DNA from: Streptomyces xiaopingdaonensis
GTDB taxonomy: Bacteria; Actinomycetota; Actinomycetes; Streptomycetales; Streptomycetaceae
Direction: 5' to 3'
Assembly: GCF_000262345.1 (NCBI RefSeq)
Contig: NZ_AJTQ01000168.1
Coordinates: forward strand, 17,286-81,285
Length of the DNA stretch: 64,000 bases
In this document: positions 30,644 to 39,733 of the stretch, piece after piece
Numbering within the stretch: position 1 is the first letter of the stretch
How the letters are laid out: the number at the start of each line of letters is the position of its first letter
Position numbers and translations under genes: made by a program
Notes under the pieces: generated by a model
The model's input: only the letters and a program-made list of their open reading frames with translations
Database searches by the model: none
What the model was told of the DNA's origin: nothing

Positions 30644-31783
30644 ATGGGCAGAAAGAGCGTGCTGATCTCAGGAGCCGGCATCGCCGGATCGACCGCCGCC
30701 TACTGGCTGGCCCGCAACGGATGGCAGGTGACCGTGGTGGAAAAGGCCGAGGCGATGCGCTCCAGCGGCAACCCGATCGACGTCCGCGGTGACGCGGCGT
30801 CCGTGGCGCACCGGATGCACATCTGGCCCGCCCTGCGCGAGAAGGCCACCCGGGTGGACCGGCTGGTCGTGGTGGACGAGACCGGCCGACCCCGCATCGC
30901 CATGGACACCCGGCAAGCCTCGGAACCGGACCGGGAGGTCGAGGTGCCCCGCGCCGATCTCGCCGCGGCACTGCTGAGCGCGGCCCGCGGCGAGGCCGAG
31001 ATCGTGGTGGGTGACTCGATCTCCGAACTGACGCAGGACGAAGCCGGGGTCGACGTCCGCTTCGCCTCGGGCTCAACCCGCCGATTTCAGCTCGTTCTCG
31101 GCGCCGACGGGCTGCACTCGGCCGTACGACGGCTCACCTTCGGCCCGGAGGAGAACTTCGCTTCTCCCTTCGGGATGTACGTGGGCACGATGCGCACCGC
31201 CCTCGACGCCGGCGACCCGCGCGAACTGCGGCTCTTCAACCGGCCCGGGATCTCGCTGTCCCTCCACCCCGGCGCCGGACACCCGCTCGCCGCGTTCATC
31301 TTCCGCAGCAACGAGCACCTCGACCGCCTCGACCCGCAGGCACGAAAGCGCATGGTCGAAAGCGCCTACGAGGGCAGGGGCTGGATCTGCGACGACGTGA
31401 CGGCCGAGTGGGCCGCCGCCGACGACGTGTACTTCGACGCCGTCACCCGCGTCACGGTCCCCGTCTGGACACGTGGACGCGTCAGCCTGCTCGGCGACGC
31501 CGCCGACTGCGTCTCCTTGCTGGGTGACGGCTCCAGCAACGCCATCATCGGGGCGAAGACGCTCGCGGACGCCCTGGCCGCCCACCCCGCGGACCACCGC
31601 ACGGCACTGACCGCCTACGAAGCCGCCCAGCGCCCCCTGATACGCGCGGCCCAACGACGCGCCGGCACCAACTCGCACTTTCTCGTGCCGGCCAGCCGGA
31701 TCGGCCTGGGCCTGCGCAACGCGAGCATGCGCCTGGCGTCCCTGACCCGTCGACCGTCCGAGCACGCGGACGCACAGGCGTAA
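30644..31783 (+). CDS. FAD-dependent monooxygenase (PHBH/TetX type)
   Basis: A 379-residue class A flavoprotein. N-terminal Rossmann motif VLISGAGIAGSTAAYWLARNGWQVTVVEKAE (GxGxxG), the middle arginine/DG region LVLGADGLHSAVRRLTFG, and the C-terminal FAD site GRVSLLGDAADCVSLLGDGSSNAIIGAKTLADAL. Such enzymes hydroxylate aromatic compounds or inactivate drugs. Here a divergent TetR gene suggests induction by a small molecule, so detoxification or resistance is plausible. The start ATG at 30644 has GGAGG just upstream. Confidence 0.9.
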   Translation: MGRKSVLISGAGIAGSTAAYWLARNGWQVTVVEKAEAMRSSGNPIDVRGDAASVAHRMHIWPALREKATRVDRLVVVDETGRPRIAMDTRQASEPDREVEVPRADLAAALLSAARGEAEIVVGDSISELTQDEAGVDVRFASGSTRRFQLVLGADGLHSAVRRLTFGPEENFASPFGMYVGTMRTALDAGDPRELRLFNRPGISLSLHPGAGHPLAAFIFRSNEHLDRLDPQARKRMVESAYEGRGWICDDVTAEWAAADDVYFDAVTRVTVPVWTRGRVSLLGDAADCVSLLGDGSSNAIIGAKTLADALAAHPADHRTALTAYEAAQRPLIRAAQRRAGTNSHFLVPASRIGLGLRNASMRLASLTRRPSEHADAQA

Positions 31784-32122
31784 GACCCGTCGGCGACCGC
31801 TGCCCCTGGATGCCGTCGCCGCGCCCGTACTGACGGCTGCAGGGGTGCAGTTCCGCGCGCATGGCGCGGTCGAGGACGCTCTGTCCGGTCTTGACGACCC
31901 CCGGGCCGTCGGCGGCCGCGACGGGTCAGCGCGAACCGGGCTGCTCACACCGTCACTTCGGAAGGATGGGCGTACGGTCGCGGTGATCGCCCGCGTCGGC
32001 TCGCGTCTTCGATGCGGTGCTCGCGGTGACGCCGAGCCAGCCGGCGACCTGGAGCAGGTGACGGCGGGCTTCGGAGAGATGGCCCGCCCCCGCCCCGTGG
32101 CGTCGAGGGACTCCCCCGTCTG
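31784..32122. other. Intergenic region between converging genes
   Basis: No complete gene is supported in 339 bases between the monooxygenase and the converging old-yellow-enzyme gene. A minus-strand frame contains LLQVAGWLGVTASTASKTRA, which looks like a fragment of an HTH, but it has no start or context and I would not call it. Confidence 0.35.
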
Positions 32123-33367
32123 TCACCCCTCCCGACGGTTGCGGCGCTTGGCGCGGGAGCGCCGGTACCGGTCGGCGACGAGGGCGGCGGTCGGGGCGAG
32201 TGGTCGTCCCGGGCGGTCGCGGCTGAGGTCGTGCAGGCGCGCGGTGATGCTCGCCTGTACCGCCGCCGCGCGGAGGGGCCTGGAGCGGAGCGCGGAGCGC
32301 GGAGGTGCGACCTCGCCTTCCTCGCCCGCGAGCCAGCCGAGTGGGGCGTCGGGCCGTTGCGCGAGCGCGGTGGCGACGCCGACGAGGGAGAACCCGCTTG
32401 CGATCACGTCTTCGGCGACCGGCGCCCGGCGGACGCCGCCGGTGAGCATGAGAGGGACCGACGTGTCCTCGACGAGTTCTCCCGCCAGCTTGAGGAAGTA
32501 CGCCTCGCGCTCCAGGGTGCGCCCGTCTGCCGGATGGCCGGCCGTGGCGAGTGACTCGACGCTCCCTCCGGACAGCTCGACGAAGTCGACGCTGTCGCTG
32601 AGCCAGGAGATGACGTGGTGTGCGTCTTCGAGGTCGAAGCCACCGCGCTGGAAGTCCGCGGAGTTGAGTTTGACGGCGAGGCCGAAACCCGGTGACACGC
32701 GTGCACGGACAGCCGCCACGACGTCGAGGAGCAGCCTGGCGCGGTTGCGGAGGGAGCCACCCCATTCGTCGGTCCGCTTGTTGACCAGCGGGGAGAGAAA
32801 CTGCGCGAGCAGGTACCCGTGCGCGGCGTGGATCTCGACGCCGGCGAAGCCCGCCTGCTCCGCGAGCTCCGCCGTGACGGCGAACCGTTCCACGGTGTCC
32901 CGGATGTCGCCCGCTGTCATCGGCGTCGGCGCCGGAAAGAGCTTGGAGAGCGAGCCGACGTCCACGGGGACCGCCGAGGGTGCCAGCGCCCGCGACCCGG
33001 TGTCCCGCTGGACGACTCGGCCCGGATGGTTGATCTGCATCCAGAACGAGCTCGTCTCCGCCGCCGCTGCCCACGCGCGGAAGGGCGCGAGGTCGCTGGT
33101 GGCGTCCAGGACGACGTCGGCCGGCTGCGCGACGGCCGAACGGTCCACCATGACGTGACCCGTCAGCATCAGCGCCGCACCGCCCCTGTCCCATGCGCGG
33201 TAGAGCGTCACGAGCCGGTCGTCGGGACGGCCGCCCCTGCCGGCGAGTTGCTCCTCCATCGCAGCCTTCACCAGGCGGTTGGGAAGGACGGTGCCGCGGG
33301 GCAGTCGAAGCCGGGAGGCGAAGTTCGGGGCAGCGGCTCGCTCATAGGCCCGGGGTCCGGATGTCAT
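32123..33367 (-). CDS. NADH:flavin oxidoreductase (old yellow enzyme family)
   Basis: A 414-residue TIM-barrel FMN oxidoreductase. Signatures: the start LRLPRGTVLPNRLVKAAMEEQL, the active-site INHPGRVV, FAGVEIHAAHGYLLAQFLSPLVNKRTDEWGGSLRNRARLLLDVVAAVR, and the FMN phosphate site LTGGVRRAPVAEDVIASGFSLVGVATAL. There is no C-terminal FeS/FAD domain, so it is the single-domain type. These enzymes reduce activated C=C bonds or nitro compounds. Control by the divergent TetR regulator is likely. Its start codon overlaps the stop of a short upstream frame (ATGA). Confidence 0.9.
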   Translation of the reverse strand: MTSGPRAYERAAAPNFASRLRLPRGTVLPNRLVKAAMEEQLAGRGGRPDDRLVTLYRAWDRGGAALMLTGHVMVDRSAVAQPADVVLDATSDLAPFRAWAAAAETSSFWMQINHPGRVVQRDTGSRALAPSAVPVDVGSLSKLFPAPTPMTAGDIRDTVERFAVTAELAEQAGFAGVEIHAAHGYLLAQFLSPLVNKRTDEWGGSLRNRARLLLDVVAAVRARVSPGFGLAVKLNSADFQRGGFDLEDAHHVISWLSDSVDFVELSGGSVESLATAGHPADGRTLEREAYFLKLAGELVEDTSVPLMLTGGVRRAPVAEDVIASGFSLVGVATALAQRPDAPLGWLAGEEGEVAPPRSALRSRPLRAAAVQASITARLHDLSRDRPGRPLAPTAALVADRYRRSRAKRRNRREG

Positions 33368-33624
33368 CGCTGGGGCACCGGCTTTCCGGTGGTCCGTCGT
33401 GTGCGGCTCTCGTTGATCGCCGGCTTCAACCCCTCCGGCGTCGACGGGAGGACCCGGTCTCCGCGCGCGGTGACGGCGGCGAGGTCGGAGAACGGCGTGC
33501 GCAGAGGAGCCACCCGGACGCGAACCTGCGCCCCTTGAACTCGACTTCGTGTCACCCGGAGTGCGAGTGAGCGGTGCAGCCAGGGCGCGAGGCTGAGGGT
33601 CGCTTCGGCGACTACTGATCTCAT
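33364..33624 (-). CDS. Possible small leader gene coupled to the old yellow enzyme
   Basis: An 86-residue frame that ends in the ATGA overlapping the oxidoreductase start. The protein is rich in arginine and valine with no motif that I recognise, and third-position GC is lower than in its neighbours. The coupling argues for a real translated frame, the composition against it. It starts 5 bases from the TetR-type palindrome, so it would lie on the same transcript as the oxidoreductase. Confidence 0.3.
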   Translation of the reverse strand: MRSVVAEATLSLAPWLHRSLALRVTRSRVQGAQVRVRVAPLRTPFSDLAAVTARGDRVLPSTPEGLKPAINESRTRRTTGKPVPQR

Positions 33625-33628
33625 AAGC

Positions 33629-33641
33629 CAGTACTGTACTG
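33629..33641. promoter_or_regulatory. Palindrome, putative TetR operator
   Basis: CAGTACTGTACTG, a perfect palindrome with 6-base arms around one central base, lies in the divergent region 48 bases before the TetR start codon and just ahead of the oxidoreductase transcript. It is the obvious operator candidate for that regulator. Confidence 0.6.
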
Positions 33642-33688
33642 CATGTTCAATAGTGGATCGCCGGGCCGGGAGACGCTACTCTCGAGGG

Positions 33689-34267
33689 ATGGCAAAGCTC
33701 TCCGGTGACCCCGTGGACCCCCGCGTGGCACGCACACGGCGCGACGTGATCCGAGCGAGCGCCACCTCGCTGCTGGAGGACGGCTGGGGGGCGACGACCC
33801 ACGCCGAGGTCGCCCGGAGAGCGGGGTACTCGAAGGCGACCCTCTACGCGCACTGGCCCACGCCCGTCGACCTCATGCGGGATGCGATCGCCCAGATCTG
33901 CGAGGACGCCACCCACCCGTCGACCAGTGGCGACCTCCGCGAAGACCTCCACGCCGCACTGAGCGCGCTCGCACTGACCCTGTCGGAAGGCCGGTACGAC
34001 CGACTGATGGCAGGCATCATCGAGCGCGCCGGCCGCGACGAAGGGGCGCGGGACCTCCGCGACCGCCTGTACGAGACCGCCACGACCGGAGTCCGCACCC
34101 TCCTCACCGCGCACCTCCGACCCGACGACGTCGAGCCCTCCCTCGCCATGCTCGTCGGCGCGGTCCTCGTCCGAGCGACCTACGAGGGGGAAGCGGTTAC
34201 CCCTGCTTTCCTGACCGACGTCATCGACCGCGCCCTCCACCGCGCCAAGCTGAAGAGCGAGCGCTGA
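33689..34267 (+). CDS. TetR-family regulator, divergent from the old yellow enzyme
   Basis: A 192-residue TetR protein. HTH at about residues 15-60: RTRRDVIRASATSLLEDGWGATTHAEVARRAGYSKATLYAHWPTPVDLM, read in parts. The C-terminal domain is of the TetR_C bundle type. I chose the ATG at 33689, preceded by CGAGGG, over one twelve codons earlier because the earlier extension is basic and poorly conserved in character. It probably controls the oxidoreductase through the palindrome at 33629. Confidence 0.88.
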   Translation: MAKLSGDPVDPRVARTRRDVIRASATSLLEDGWGATTHAEVARRAGYSKATLYAHWPTPVDLMRDAIAQICEDATHPSTSGDLREDLHAALSALALTLSEGRYDRLMAGIIERAGRDEGARDLRDRLYETATTGVRTLLTAHLRPDDVEPSLAMLVGAVLVRATYEGEAVTPAFLTDVIDRALHRAKLKSER

Positions 34268-34391
34268 ACCCGCCGTCTCCCGCCCTTCGTTGAGCGCCCG
34301 GTCGCCACCGTGGCCGGTGTCCCGATCGGGAGGGCGCTACGCTGAGTCGAGCAGCGCCGGGGCTGACGAAAATCCTCGAAGGAGGTACGCC

Positions 34392-34958
34392 ATGTCCGCA
34401 GAGATGGTCGCGCCCTCGTGGATGCACATGCAGATCAGCGCGGAGCAGTACGACTCCTGGTCCGAGGAGCAGTGCGCCGGCATCGAGATCGTGGACGGGA
34501 TGGTCGTGGTGAGCCCGAGCGCGTCCAAGCGGCACAACCGGCTTGCCCGGCTCTTGGCCAACGCCCTGGATGCTGCTGCGGGTTCGGACTGGAACGCCGA
34601 CACGGACTTCGACGTCCGCCTGCAGGACGTGCCTCTCACCAACCGGCGTCCGGACGTCATCGTGTACCGCGCGGAGACCCTCGACCTGACGCCCACCCGC
34701 CCGGAGCACGTGCTCCTCGTGGTCGAGGTCGTGTCCCCCGGTTCGGAGACCACGGACCGGATCGTGAAGGTGGACCAGTACGCCAAGTCCGGCATCCCCT
34801 TTTACTGGCGCATCGAACAGGCCGCCACCGGCGTTCCGATCGTCTACACCTACGTTCTCGATCCCGCCAGCAGGACCTATCGGGACGGCGAGATGTTCAC
34901 CGGCACGGTGAAGGCCACCGCGCCCTTTTCCGTCACGGTCGACCTCGGGGCCGTATAA
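34392..34958 (+). CDS. Uma2-family putative endonuclease (DUF820)
   Basis: A 188-residue PD-(D/E)xK-fold protein of the Uma2 family, very common as multiple paralogues in Streptomyces. Seen: YDSWSEEQCAGIEIVDGMVVVSPSASKRHNRLARLLANAL, the nuclease-like RRPDVIVYRAE and HVLLVVEVVSPGSETTDRIVKVDQYAKSGIPFYWRI, which carry the acidic and lysine residues. An excellent Shine-Dalgarno (AAGGAGG) precedes the ATG at 34392. Biological role unknown. It stands alone. Confidence 0.88.
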   Translation: MSAEMVAPSWMHMQISAEQYDSWSEEQCAGIEIVDGMVVVSPSASKRHNRLARLLANALDAAAGSDWNADTDFDVRLQDVPLTNRRPDVIVYRAETLDLTPTRPEHVLLVVEVVSPGSETTDRIVKVDQYAKSGIPFYWRIEQAATGVPIVYTYVLDPASRTYRDGEMFTGTVKATAPFSVTVDLGAV

Positions 34959-35191
34959 GGCCGCTACCGAGCTCGGTCGGCCTTGTACGGCCGTCGGGTT
35001 CCACGACGAGCGCCGCCCCGCCCCGGACAAGTGGCTTGGTGCCGCTGCGACTTGGTCCTGTCCCCCGTGAGAGCTACGTGCAGGTGTCCACCGTGCGGTG
35101 ACGATTCGCGGGAGGTGGATACGTAGCGTTCTGGCTGGTCGCGGCGGGCTGCCGCGGACCGCTGACGTACCTCGATTCGCTGGAGAGCCGG

Positions 35192-36088
35192 ATGACCCGC
35201 AACCGCAAGACCCCTGCCGTGATCGCTCTGTGCTGTGCCGTCGCCGGTGTGGGGCTTGTCGGGTGCGACGACGGGACGTCGCCGGCCAACGACGCAGCCG
35301 GCAGCTCCGCTTCGGCGGAGCAGGCGCTGCAGGGCAGCAAGAAGATCGAGGTCGACGGTCGGTCGGTGCACGTAACCTGCTCCGGACGAGCGGCGGAGGA
35401 TCAGCCGGTGGTCATGCTGATGCACGGGGGCGGCGACAACGTGAAGAAGATGGCCGGTTTCCAGAAGAAGCTGAGCAAGAAGCACCGTGTCTGCTCCTAT
35501 GACCGTCTCGGCGCGGGCACGAGCGACAAGCCCAAGAAGGCGCAGAGCATCGAGGACAGCGGGAAGGTGCTGAACGGGGTGTTGGACGAGGTCGCCGGTG
35601 ACCACCCGGTTGTCCTGGCCGGGCATTCGCTCGGCGGACTGCTCGCCGCCCGCTACGCGCCGGACCACCAGGACAGGGTCGCGGGCCTGGTCCTGATGGA
35701 CGCCACCCCGCCGACGCAGAACGCGGACGTCAAGCGGGACGTTCCCGAGTCCGCCGAAGGACCGGCCGCCCAGGTGCGGGACCAGTTCGTCGCGATCTCC
35801 TCCGGGCAGAACCCGGAGAAGCTGGTGATCCGGGACGGCAAGGTGCGCTCCGCCGGGGACATCCCGGTGGAGGTGCTCAAGCACGGGAAGCAGTACCTCG
35901 CGGAGATCCCCGAGCACGGGAAGGCCCTGGAGCGTTCGTGGTCCGAGGGGCAGAAGAAGTGGCTGAAGATCTCCAGCAACAGCTCGCTCGCCACCGCGTC
36001 CAAGAGCGAGCACTACCTCTACCTCGACGAGCCCGGTCTCGCCGCCAAGGCGGTCGAGCGCGTGGCCGCGCAGGCGGACCGCACGTGA
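35192..36088 (+). CDS. Secreted lipoprotein alpha/beta hydrolase
   Basis: A 298-residue exported protein. The signal peptide ends in a lipobox (VGLVGC, cysteine about residue 25). The mature part is an alpha/beta hydrolase: VVMLMHGGGDNVKKM (oxyanion loop), VLAGHSLGGLLAARYAP (nucleophile serine), VLMDATPPT, and a final acidic and histidine segment (SKSEHYLYLDEPG). The substrate is unknown. The mature N-terminus is a short alanine/serine linker. It is followed by a divergently unrelated histidine kinase fragment. Confidence 0.85.
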   Translation: MTRNRKTPAVIALCCAVAGVGLVGCDDGTSPANDAAGSSASAEQALQGSKKIEVDGRSVHVTCSGRAAEDQPVVMLMHGGGDNVKKMAGFQKKLSKKHRVCSYDRLGAGTSDKPKKAQSIEDSGKVLNGVLDEVAGDHPVVLAGHSLGGLLAARYAPDHQDRVAGLVLMDATPPTQNADVKRDVPESAEGPAAQVRDQFVAISSGQNPEKLVIRDGKVRSAGDIPVEVLKHGKQYLAEIPEHGKALERSWSEGQKKWLKISSNSSLATASKSEHYLYLDEPGLAAKAVERVAAQADRT

Positions 36089-36167
36089 GATCCCCACGCC
36101 GCGTGCGGAGTCGACACCGCAGCGGCGCGCTGCGGGAGCGGCTCCGTACCGATGTCGGGCTTGCGCG

Positions 36168-36998
36168 ATGACGAGTCCGCGAGGACTCCGGGAGCAGTGG
36201 CGGTGGCTTCCCGTCACGGTCCGCGACCTTCCGGTGGGGCTGCCGTTCCTGGTCGCTTCGCTCCTGCCGTCGCTGCACAACAACGGGACGCAGCTCGGCG
36301 GCGTGCCGGACCGCCCCTTCGACGCGCCGGCCGTCGCGGCCGTCGTCCTGCAGTGCCTGCCGCTGGCGCTGCGGCGCCGGCAGCCGCTCGTCTGCGTCGT
36401 GCTGGTCGTGCTCGGCTTCGCCGTCGACCAGCTACGGGGGTACCACACGTTCGCCGGGAGCGGGCTGCCCATCGCGCTGCTGAGTGCGGGGGCGCACCTG
36501 GACCGCCATCGGCGCCCCACGTTCGTCCTTCTCGCCGTGGCGTACGTGCCGTTGGCGGTTGCGCTCGGTCGGCTCGGCTCCGGTGAGGGGCTCGGAGCGT
36601 TCGTGACGTTCTTCGCGGCGGTGGCCCTCGCGTGGGGCTTCGGGGTGCGGCTGCGCTCCGCTCGGGCCGAGGAGGCCGCGCGCCGCCGCCGCGTCGCCGA
36701 GGAGGCCCGCACCGTCGAACGCGCCCGTATCGCAAGGGGTCTCCACGACGTGGTCACCCGTCATGTGACGGCCATGGTCGTGCAGGCGGAGGCGGCCCGC
36801 TGTCTGACCGCGGCGCCCGAACGCCTCGACCGGACCCTCAGCGCCGTCACCGACACCGGCCGGCACGCCATCGGCGACCTGCGGCACCTGCTCGATCTCC
36901 TCGACCCGAACCACCGCACCGCCCTCCGCGACGGCACCGGAACGGAGAGCGGAACGCCCCCGACGGGCGGCTCGCGTCCACACGGGTCGGACGGTTAG
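36168..36998 (+). CDS. Histidine kinase lacking the ATPase domain (truncated)
   Basis: A 276-residue NarL/LuxR-type sensor kinase. About five membrane helices occupy residues 20-165, then a coiled segment, then the HisKA_3 dimerisation box with the phospho-histidine (RIARGLHDVVTRHVTAMVVQAEAA). It stops at LRHLLDLLDPNHRTALRDG plus a short tail, exactly where the HATPase_c domain should begin. No response regulator gene is adjacent. It is either a pseudogene remnant or a protein that must be phosphorylated by another kinase. Confidence 0.75.
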   Translation: MTSPRGLREQWRWLPVTVRDLPVGLPFLVASLLPSLHNNGTQLGGVPDRPFDAPAVAAVVLQCLPLALRRRQPLVCVVLVVLGFAVDQLRGYHTFAGSGLPIALLSAGAHLDRHRRPTFVLLAVAYVPLAVALGRLGSGEGLGAFVTFFAAVALAWGFGVRLRSARAEEAARRRRVAEEARTVERARIARGLHDVVTRHVTAMVVQAEAARCLTAAPERLDRTLSAVTDTGRHAIGDLRHLLDLLDPNHRTALRDGTGTESGTPPTGGSRPHGSDG

Positions 36999-37445
36999 AC
37001 ATCGGCCCCGTCGGTCCGTGCGTACGACACGGAACGGTCGGCGAGCGCACTGACGAGGTCCCGCACGCTCGACGACGAACGGCCGGCCGGAGCGGCGAGC
37101 GCCGGAGGAAGCCGGTCGAGGCACGGATTTCGGTGCGCGGCCGACGCCCGGTCGCCCCCCGGCAGGCCCGTCGTCCTCCGGCGTCGGGGACTCGGGCTCG
37201 TCCGTGAAGGCGAGCGTCGGCATGCGTGCCCCCGCCCGAGGGGAGGCTCGCCGCACCAGCGAGCATGAGTGCGAGGTCGTCGGTGCCGCTTCCTCGGCAG
37301 GCCGGATGCGTGCAGGCGGTTTTCGGCCACGGACGCGGTGAGTGATTTCATGGCGTAACCGCGAGGGGGCGCGGGTAAGGTGCGGCAGGCGGAGGCACGT
37401 CCACGGACGCGTTCCGTGCTTCTCTCGCGTCAAGGAAGGATTGTG
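36999..37445. other. Intergenic region upstream of prcB
   Basis: In 447 bases I find no convincing gene. Several open frames exist on the minus strand, but they are proline/arginine-rich shadows without a ribosome site or recognisable motif. No remnant of the missing HATPase domain is visible either. The prcB promoter must lie in the last 100 bases; a good AAGGAAGGA ribosome site is at 37432-37440. Confidence 0.45.
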
Positions 37446-38291
37446 ATGAGTCCTCAACCGAACCCCAGCGGTGGCCTGCCCGCCGCCTTCATGGCCTCTG
37501 AAACGTCGTCCTTCCTGGACTTCCTCTCCGCGCAGGCCCCGGAGCTGGTCCCCTCGCACCGTGAGCTGCCGCGCGTGGAGGGCGAGTTCCAGGCACCGCA
37601 CGGCACCACGATCGTCGCGGTCACCTACGCGGACGGGGTGCTGGTCGCGGGCGACCGCCGGGTGACGATGGGGAACGTCATCGCGCACCGCGAGTACGAG
37701 AAGGTCTTCCCCGCGGACGAGCACGCGGCCGTCGCCATCGCGGGCACGGCCGGCCTCGCCGTCGAGCTGGTGAAGCTCTTCCAACTGGAGCTGGAGCACT
37801 ACGAGAAGATCGAGGGCACGGCGCTCTCCCTCGTCGGCAAGGCCAACCGGCTGACCACCATGGTCCGCGGCAACCTTGCCATGGCCATGCAGGGCTTGGC
37901 CGTGGTGCCGATCCTCGCCGGCTACGACCTCGACCGCGCGTGCGGCCGCATCTTCACCTACGACGTCACCGGCGGCCGCACGGAGGAGACGGGCTTCGCC
38001 GCCACCGGCTCGGGTTCCGTGTACGCGCGCGGCTCGCTGAAGAAGCTCTACCGGCCGGAAATGTCGGAGAGCGACGTCGTCACCGCCGCGGTCCAGGCGC
38101 TCTACGACGCCGCCGACGACGACTCGGCCACGGGCGGCCCCGACCTCGCCCGCCGCCTGTTCCCCCTCGTCGCCCTCGTCACCGAGGACGGGTACCGGCA
38201 GCTCTCCCAGGACGAGATCTCCTCCGTCGCGCAGTCGGTCGTCGACAACCGCATGGAATCCCCCAACGGACCCCAGGCACCGGTACTCTGA
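37446..38291 (+). CDS. prcB: Proteasome beta subunit (orphan prcB)
   Basis: A 281-residue 20S proteasome beta subunit. The propeptide is 53 residues ([16 protein letters not shown]...), and the mature protein begins at the catalytic threonine in [28 protein letters not shown]. Lysine in EYEKVFPAD and the [25 protein letters not shown] region match the family, and length is normal. The usual partners are not here: no prcA after it and no pup, dop or arc. Either this is a second beta subunit or the chromosome has a split arrangement. Confidence 0.93.
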   Translation: MSPQPNPSGGLPAAFMASETSSFLDFLSAQAPELVPSHRELPRVEGEFQAPHGTTIVAVTYADGVLVAGDRRVTMGNVIAHREYEKVFPADEHAAVAIAGTAGLAVELVKLFQLELEHYEKIEGTALSLVGKANRLTTMVRGNLAMAMQGLAVVPILAGYDLDRACGRIFTYDVTGGRTEETGFAATGSGSVYARGSLKKLYRPEMSESDVVTAAVQALYDAADDDSATGGPDLARRLFPLVALVTEDGYRQLSQDEISSVAQSVVDNRMESPNGPQAPVL

Positions 38292-38328
38292 CGCCGCCCC
38301 GGCCGGGACGGCCGAGGAGCCCGCGCAC

Positions 38329-38364
38329 CGGGAACCGGCCGACCTCCGGGTCGGCCGGTTCCCG
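38329..38364. terminator. Terminator after prcB
   Basis: A perfect 16-bp stem (38329-38344 with 38349-38364) and a 4-nt loop lie between prcB and the converging gene. Confidence 0.8.
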
Positions 38365-38488
38365 TGTCCTCGGGCGCGCGACGACGCCGGCCGCACCCGG
38401 GCCGACGGCGCGACGGACGCCCCTCTTCCGGCGCCCTGCCCGGAGAGGCGGAACTCCCGCGCCGGCGCGTCACCGCGCCCCCGTCCGA

Positions 38489-39733
38489 TCAGGCGGTCGG
38501 CGGCTGCTCGGTGCGGGCTCCCCCGGTCGCCTCCCAGCCGGCGAGGGCGAGGGCACGGTACGCGGCGTACTCGGCGGCCGGGTCGGGGGCGCCCGCCCAC
38601 GGGAGCGCGCCGACGTAGCCGTCGACGACCTGTACGGCGTCGATCGCCTCGCCGTACCGCTCGGCGCGCACGAGGAACCAGACGAGCAGGTGCAGGACGT
38701 GCGGGCGTACCGGGTGGTCCTCCGCCGCCTGGTCGACGGCGAACTCGGCGGCCTCGATGGCCCGTTCGATCTCGGCGCTCTGGTAGAGGCCGCGCACCAT
38801 GTTCACGTCGGGCAGGTGGTCGTGGACGGCGAAGAGCGGCAGCGCGGGGAGGAGGCTGCCCTGCGTCGCGTGGCTCGCCGCCGTCTGCGCGAAGGCGTCG
38901 GCCTCCTCCTTGGAGCCGGCCCACTGCTGCGACCAGTACGGCAGCGCCGCGAGGTGGGCGCCCATGTGGTCGGGGGCGTGGCGGCGCACCGTCGCCCAGA
39001 GTGACTCGAAGTCGGCCTTGCGGTAGCCAAGATGGCGCGCGAGCACCAGCTCGGTGACGTACGGGGTCGGGTCGTCGGCCTGGAGCCGCTGCGCGTCCTT
39101 GCAGACGTTCCGCGCCTCCTCCAGGACGATCTGCCGGTCGGCCGAGTCGTCGGCGAGCGCCTGCCAGGTGAGGAACTGCGCGTACACCTGCGCCCCGCCC
39201 GGGTCGCGCGGCTCCTGCGCGCGCCAGGTACGCAGCCACGCCGCACCGCTCAACCCGCCCTCGGGCGGCGAGGCCGGCTCGCCCTTGGTGAACGACACCT
39301 TCGAGGGACCCGGGACGGAGTCCTCCAGCGGCGAAGCCTGCCCACGGCGCCCCTTGCGGCCGCCCTTGTCGTCCTGCGCCTCGCGCAACGCCTCCCGCTC
39401 ACGGGCGAGTTCGACAGCCGCCGCGCCCGCGATCGACTGCACCCGCTGCCAGCGCAGCTCCCACTCGTCCCCCGTGAAGGCGAGGAGGCGACCCACCGGC
39501 CGCCAGTCCCCCGTGCGCTGCGTCTCGTCCAGCGCCTCGATCAGCTCGCGGTCCGGGCCCGGCAGGCGCACGTCGAGTTCGTGCTGCGGGGTCAGTCCGT
39601 ACCCCGCCGTCGGGTCGGCAGCGCGCACGGCGGCCTGGCCGCCCTCGCGCGCGAGCCGTCTGCGGCGGACGGCGGGGGCGATCACCAGGCCGACGACGGC
39701 GGTCAGGACGATCAGCAGGAGGAGGGCTTCCAT
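38489..39733 (-). CDS. Membrane-anchored TPR-like protein of unknown function
   Basis: A 414-residue protein with an N-terminal membrane anchor (LLLLIVLTAVVGLVIAPAV), a basic stop-transfer sequence and a cytoplasmic remainder. The body is made of helical hairpins resembling tetratricopeptide repeats (ELVLARHLGYRKADFESLWATVRRHAPDHMGAH; PHVLHLLVWFLVRAERYGEAIDAVQ). A charged linker lies near residues 115-150. I recognise it as conserved in streptomycetes but cannot assign a function. It is divergent from the metB-type gene. Confidence 0.8.
   Translation of the reverse strand: MEALLLLIVLTAVVGLVIAPAVRRRRLAREGGQAAVRAADPTAGYGLTPQHELDVRLPGPDRELIEALDETQRTGDWRPVGRLLAFTGDEWELRWQRVQSIAGAAAVELAREREALREAQDDKGGRKGRRGQASPLEDSVPGPSKVSFTKGEPASPPEGGLSGAAWLRTWRAQEPRDPGGAQVYAQFLTWQALADDSADRQIVLEEARNVCKDAQRLQADDPTPYVTELVLARHLGYRKADFESLWATVRRHAPDHMGAHLAALPYWSQQWAGSKEEADAFAQTAASHATQGSLLPALPLFAVHDHLPDVNMVRGLYQSAEIERAIEAAEFAVDQAAEDHPVRPHVLHLLVWFLVRAERYGEAIDAVQVVDGYVGALPWAGAPDPAAEYAAYRALALAGWEATGGARTEQPPTA

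Noticed and set aside
31953..32122. A possible HTH or transposase fragment on the minus strand
   Set aside because: Only about 20 residues look HTH-like; there is no start, no terminal repeats and no other supporting frame.
36995..37351. A 118-codon minus-strand frame in the gap before prcB
   Set aside because: Arg/Pro/Ser-rich with no recognisable domain or ribosome site; three competing frames are equally open.
36432..39239. A long minus-strand frame opposite prcB and the histidine kinase
   Set aside because: Proline/arginine/glycine-rich shadow of genes on the other strand, typical of GC-saturated third positions; no motif or ribosome site.
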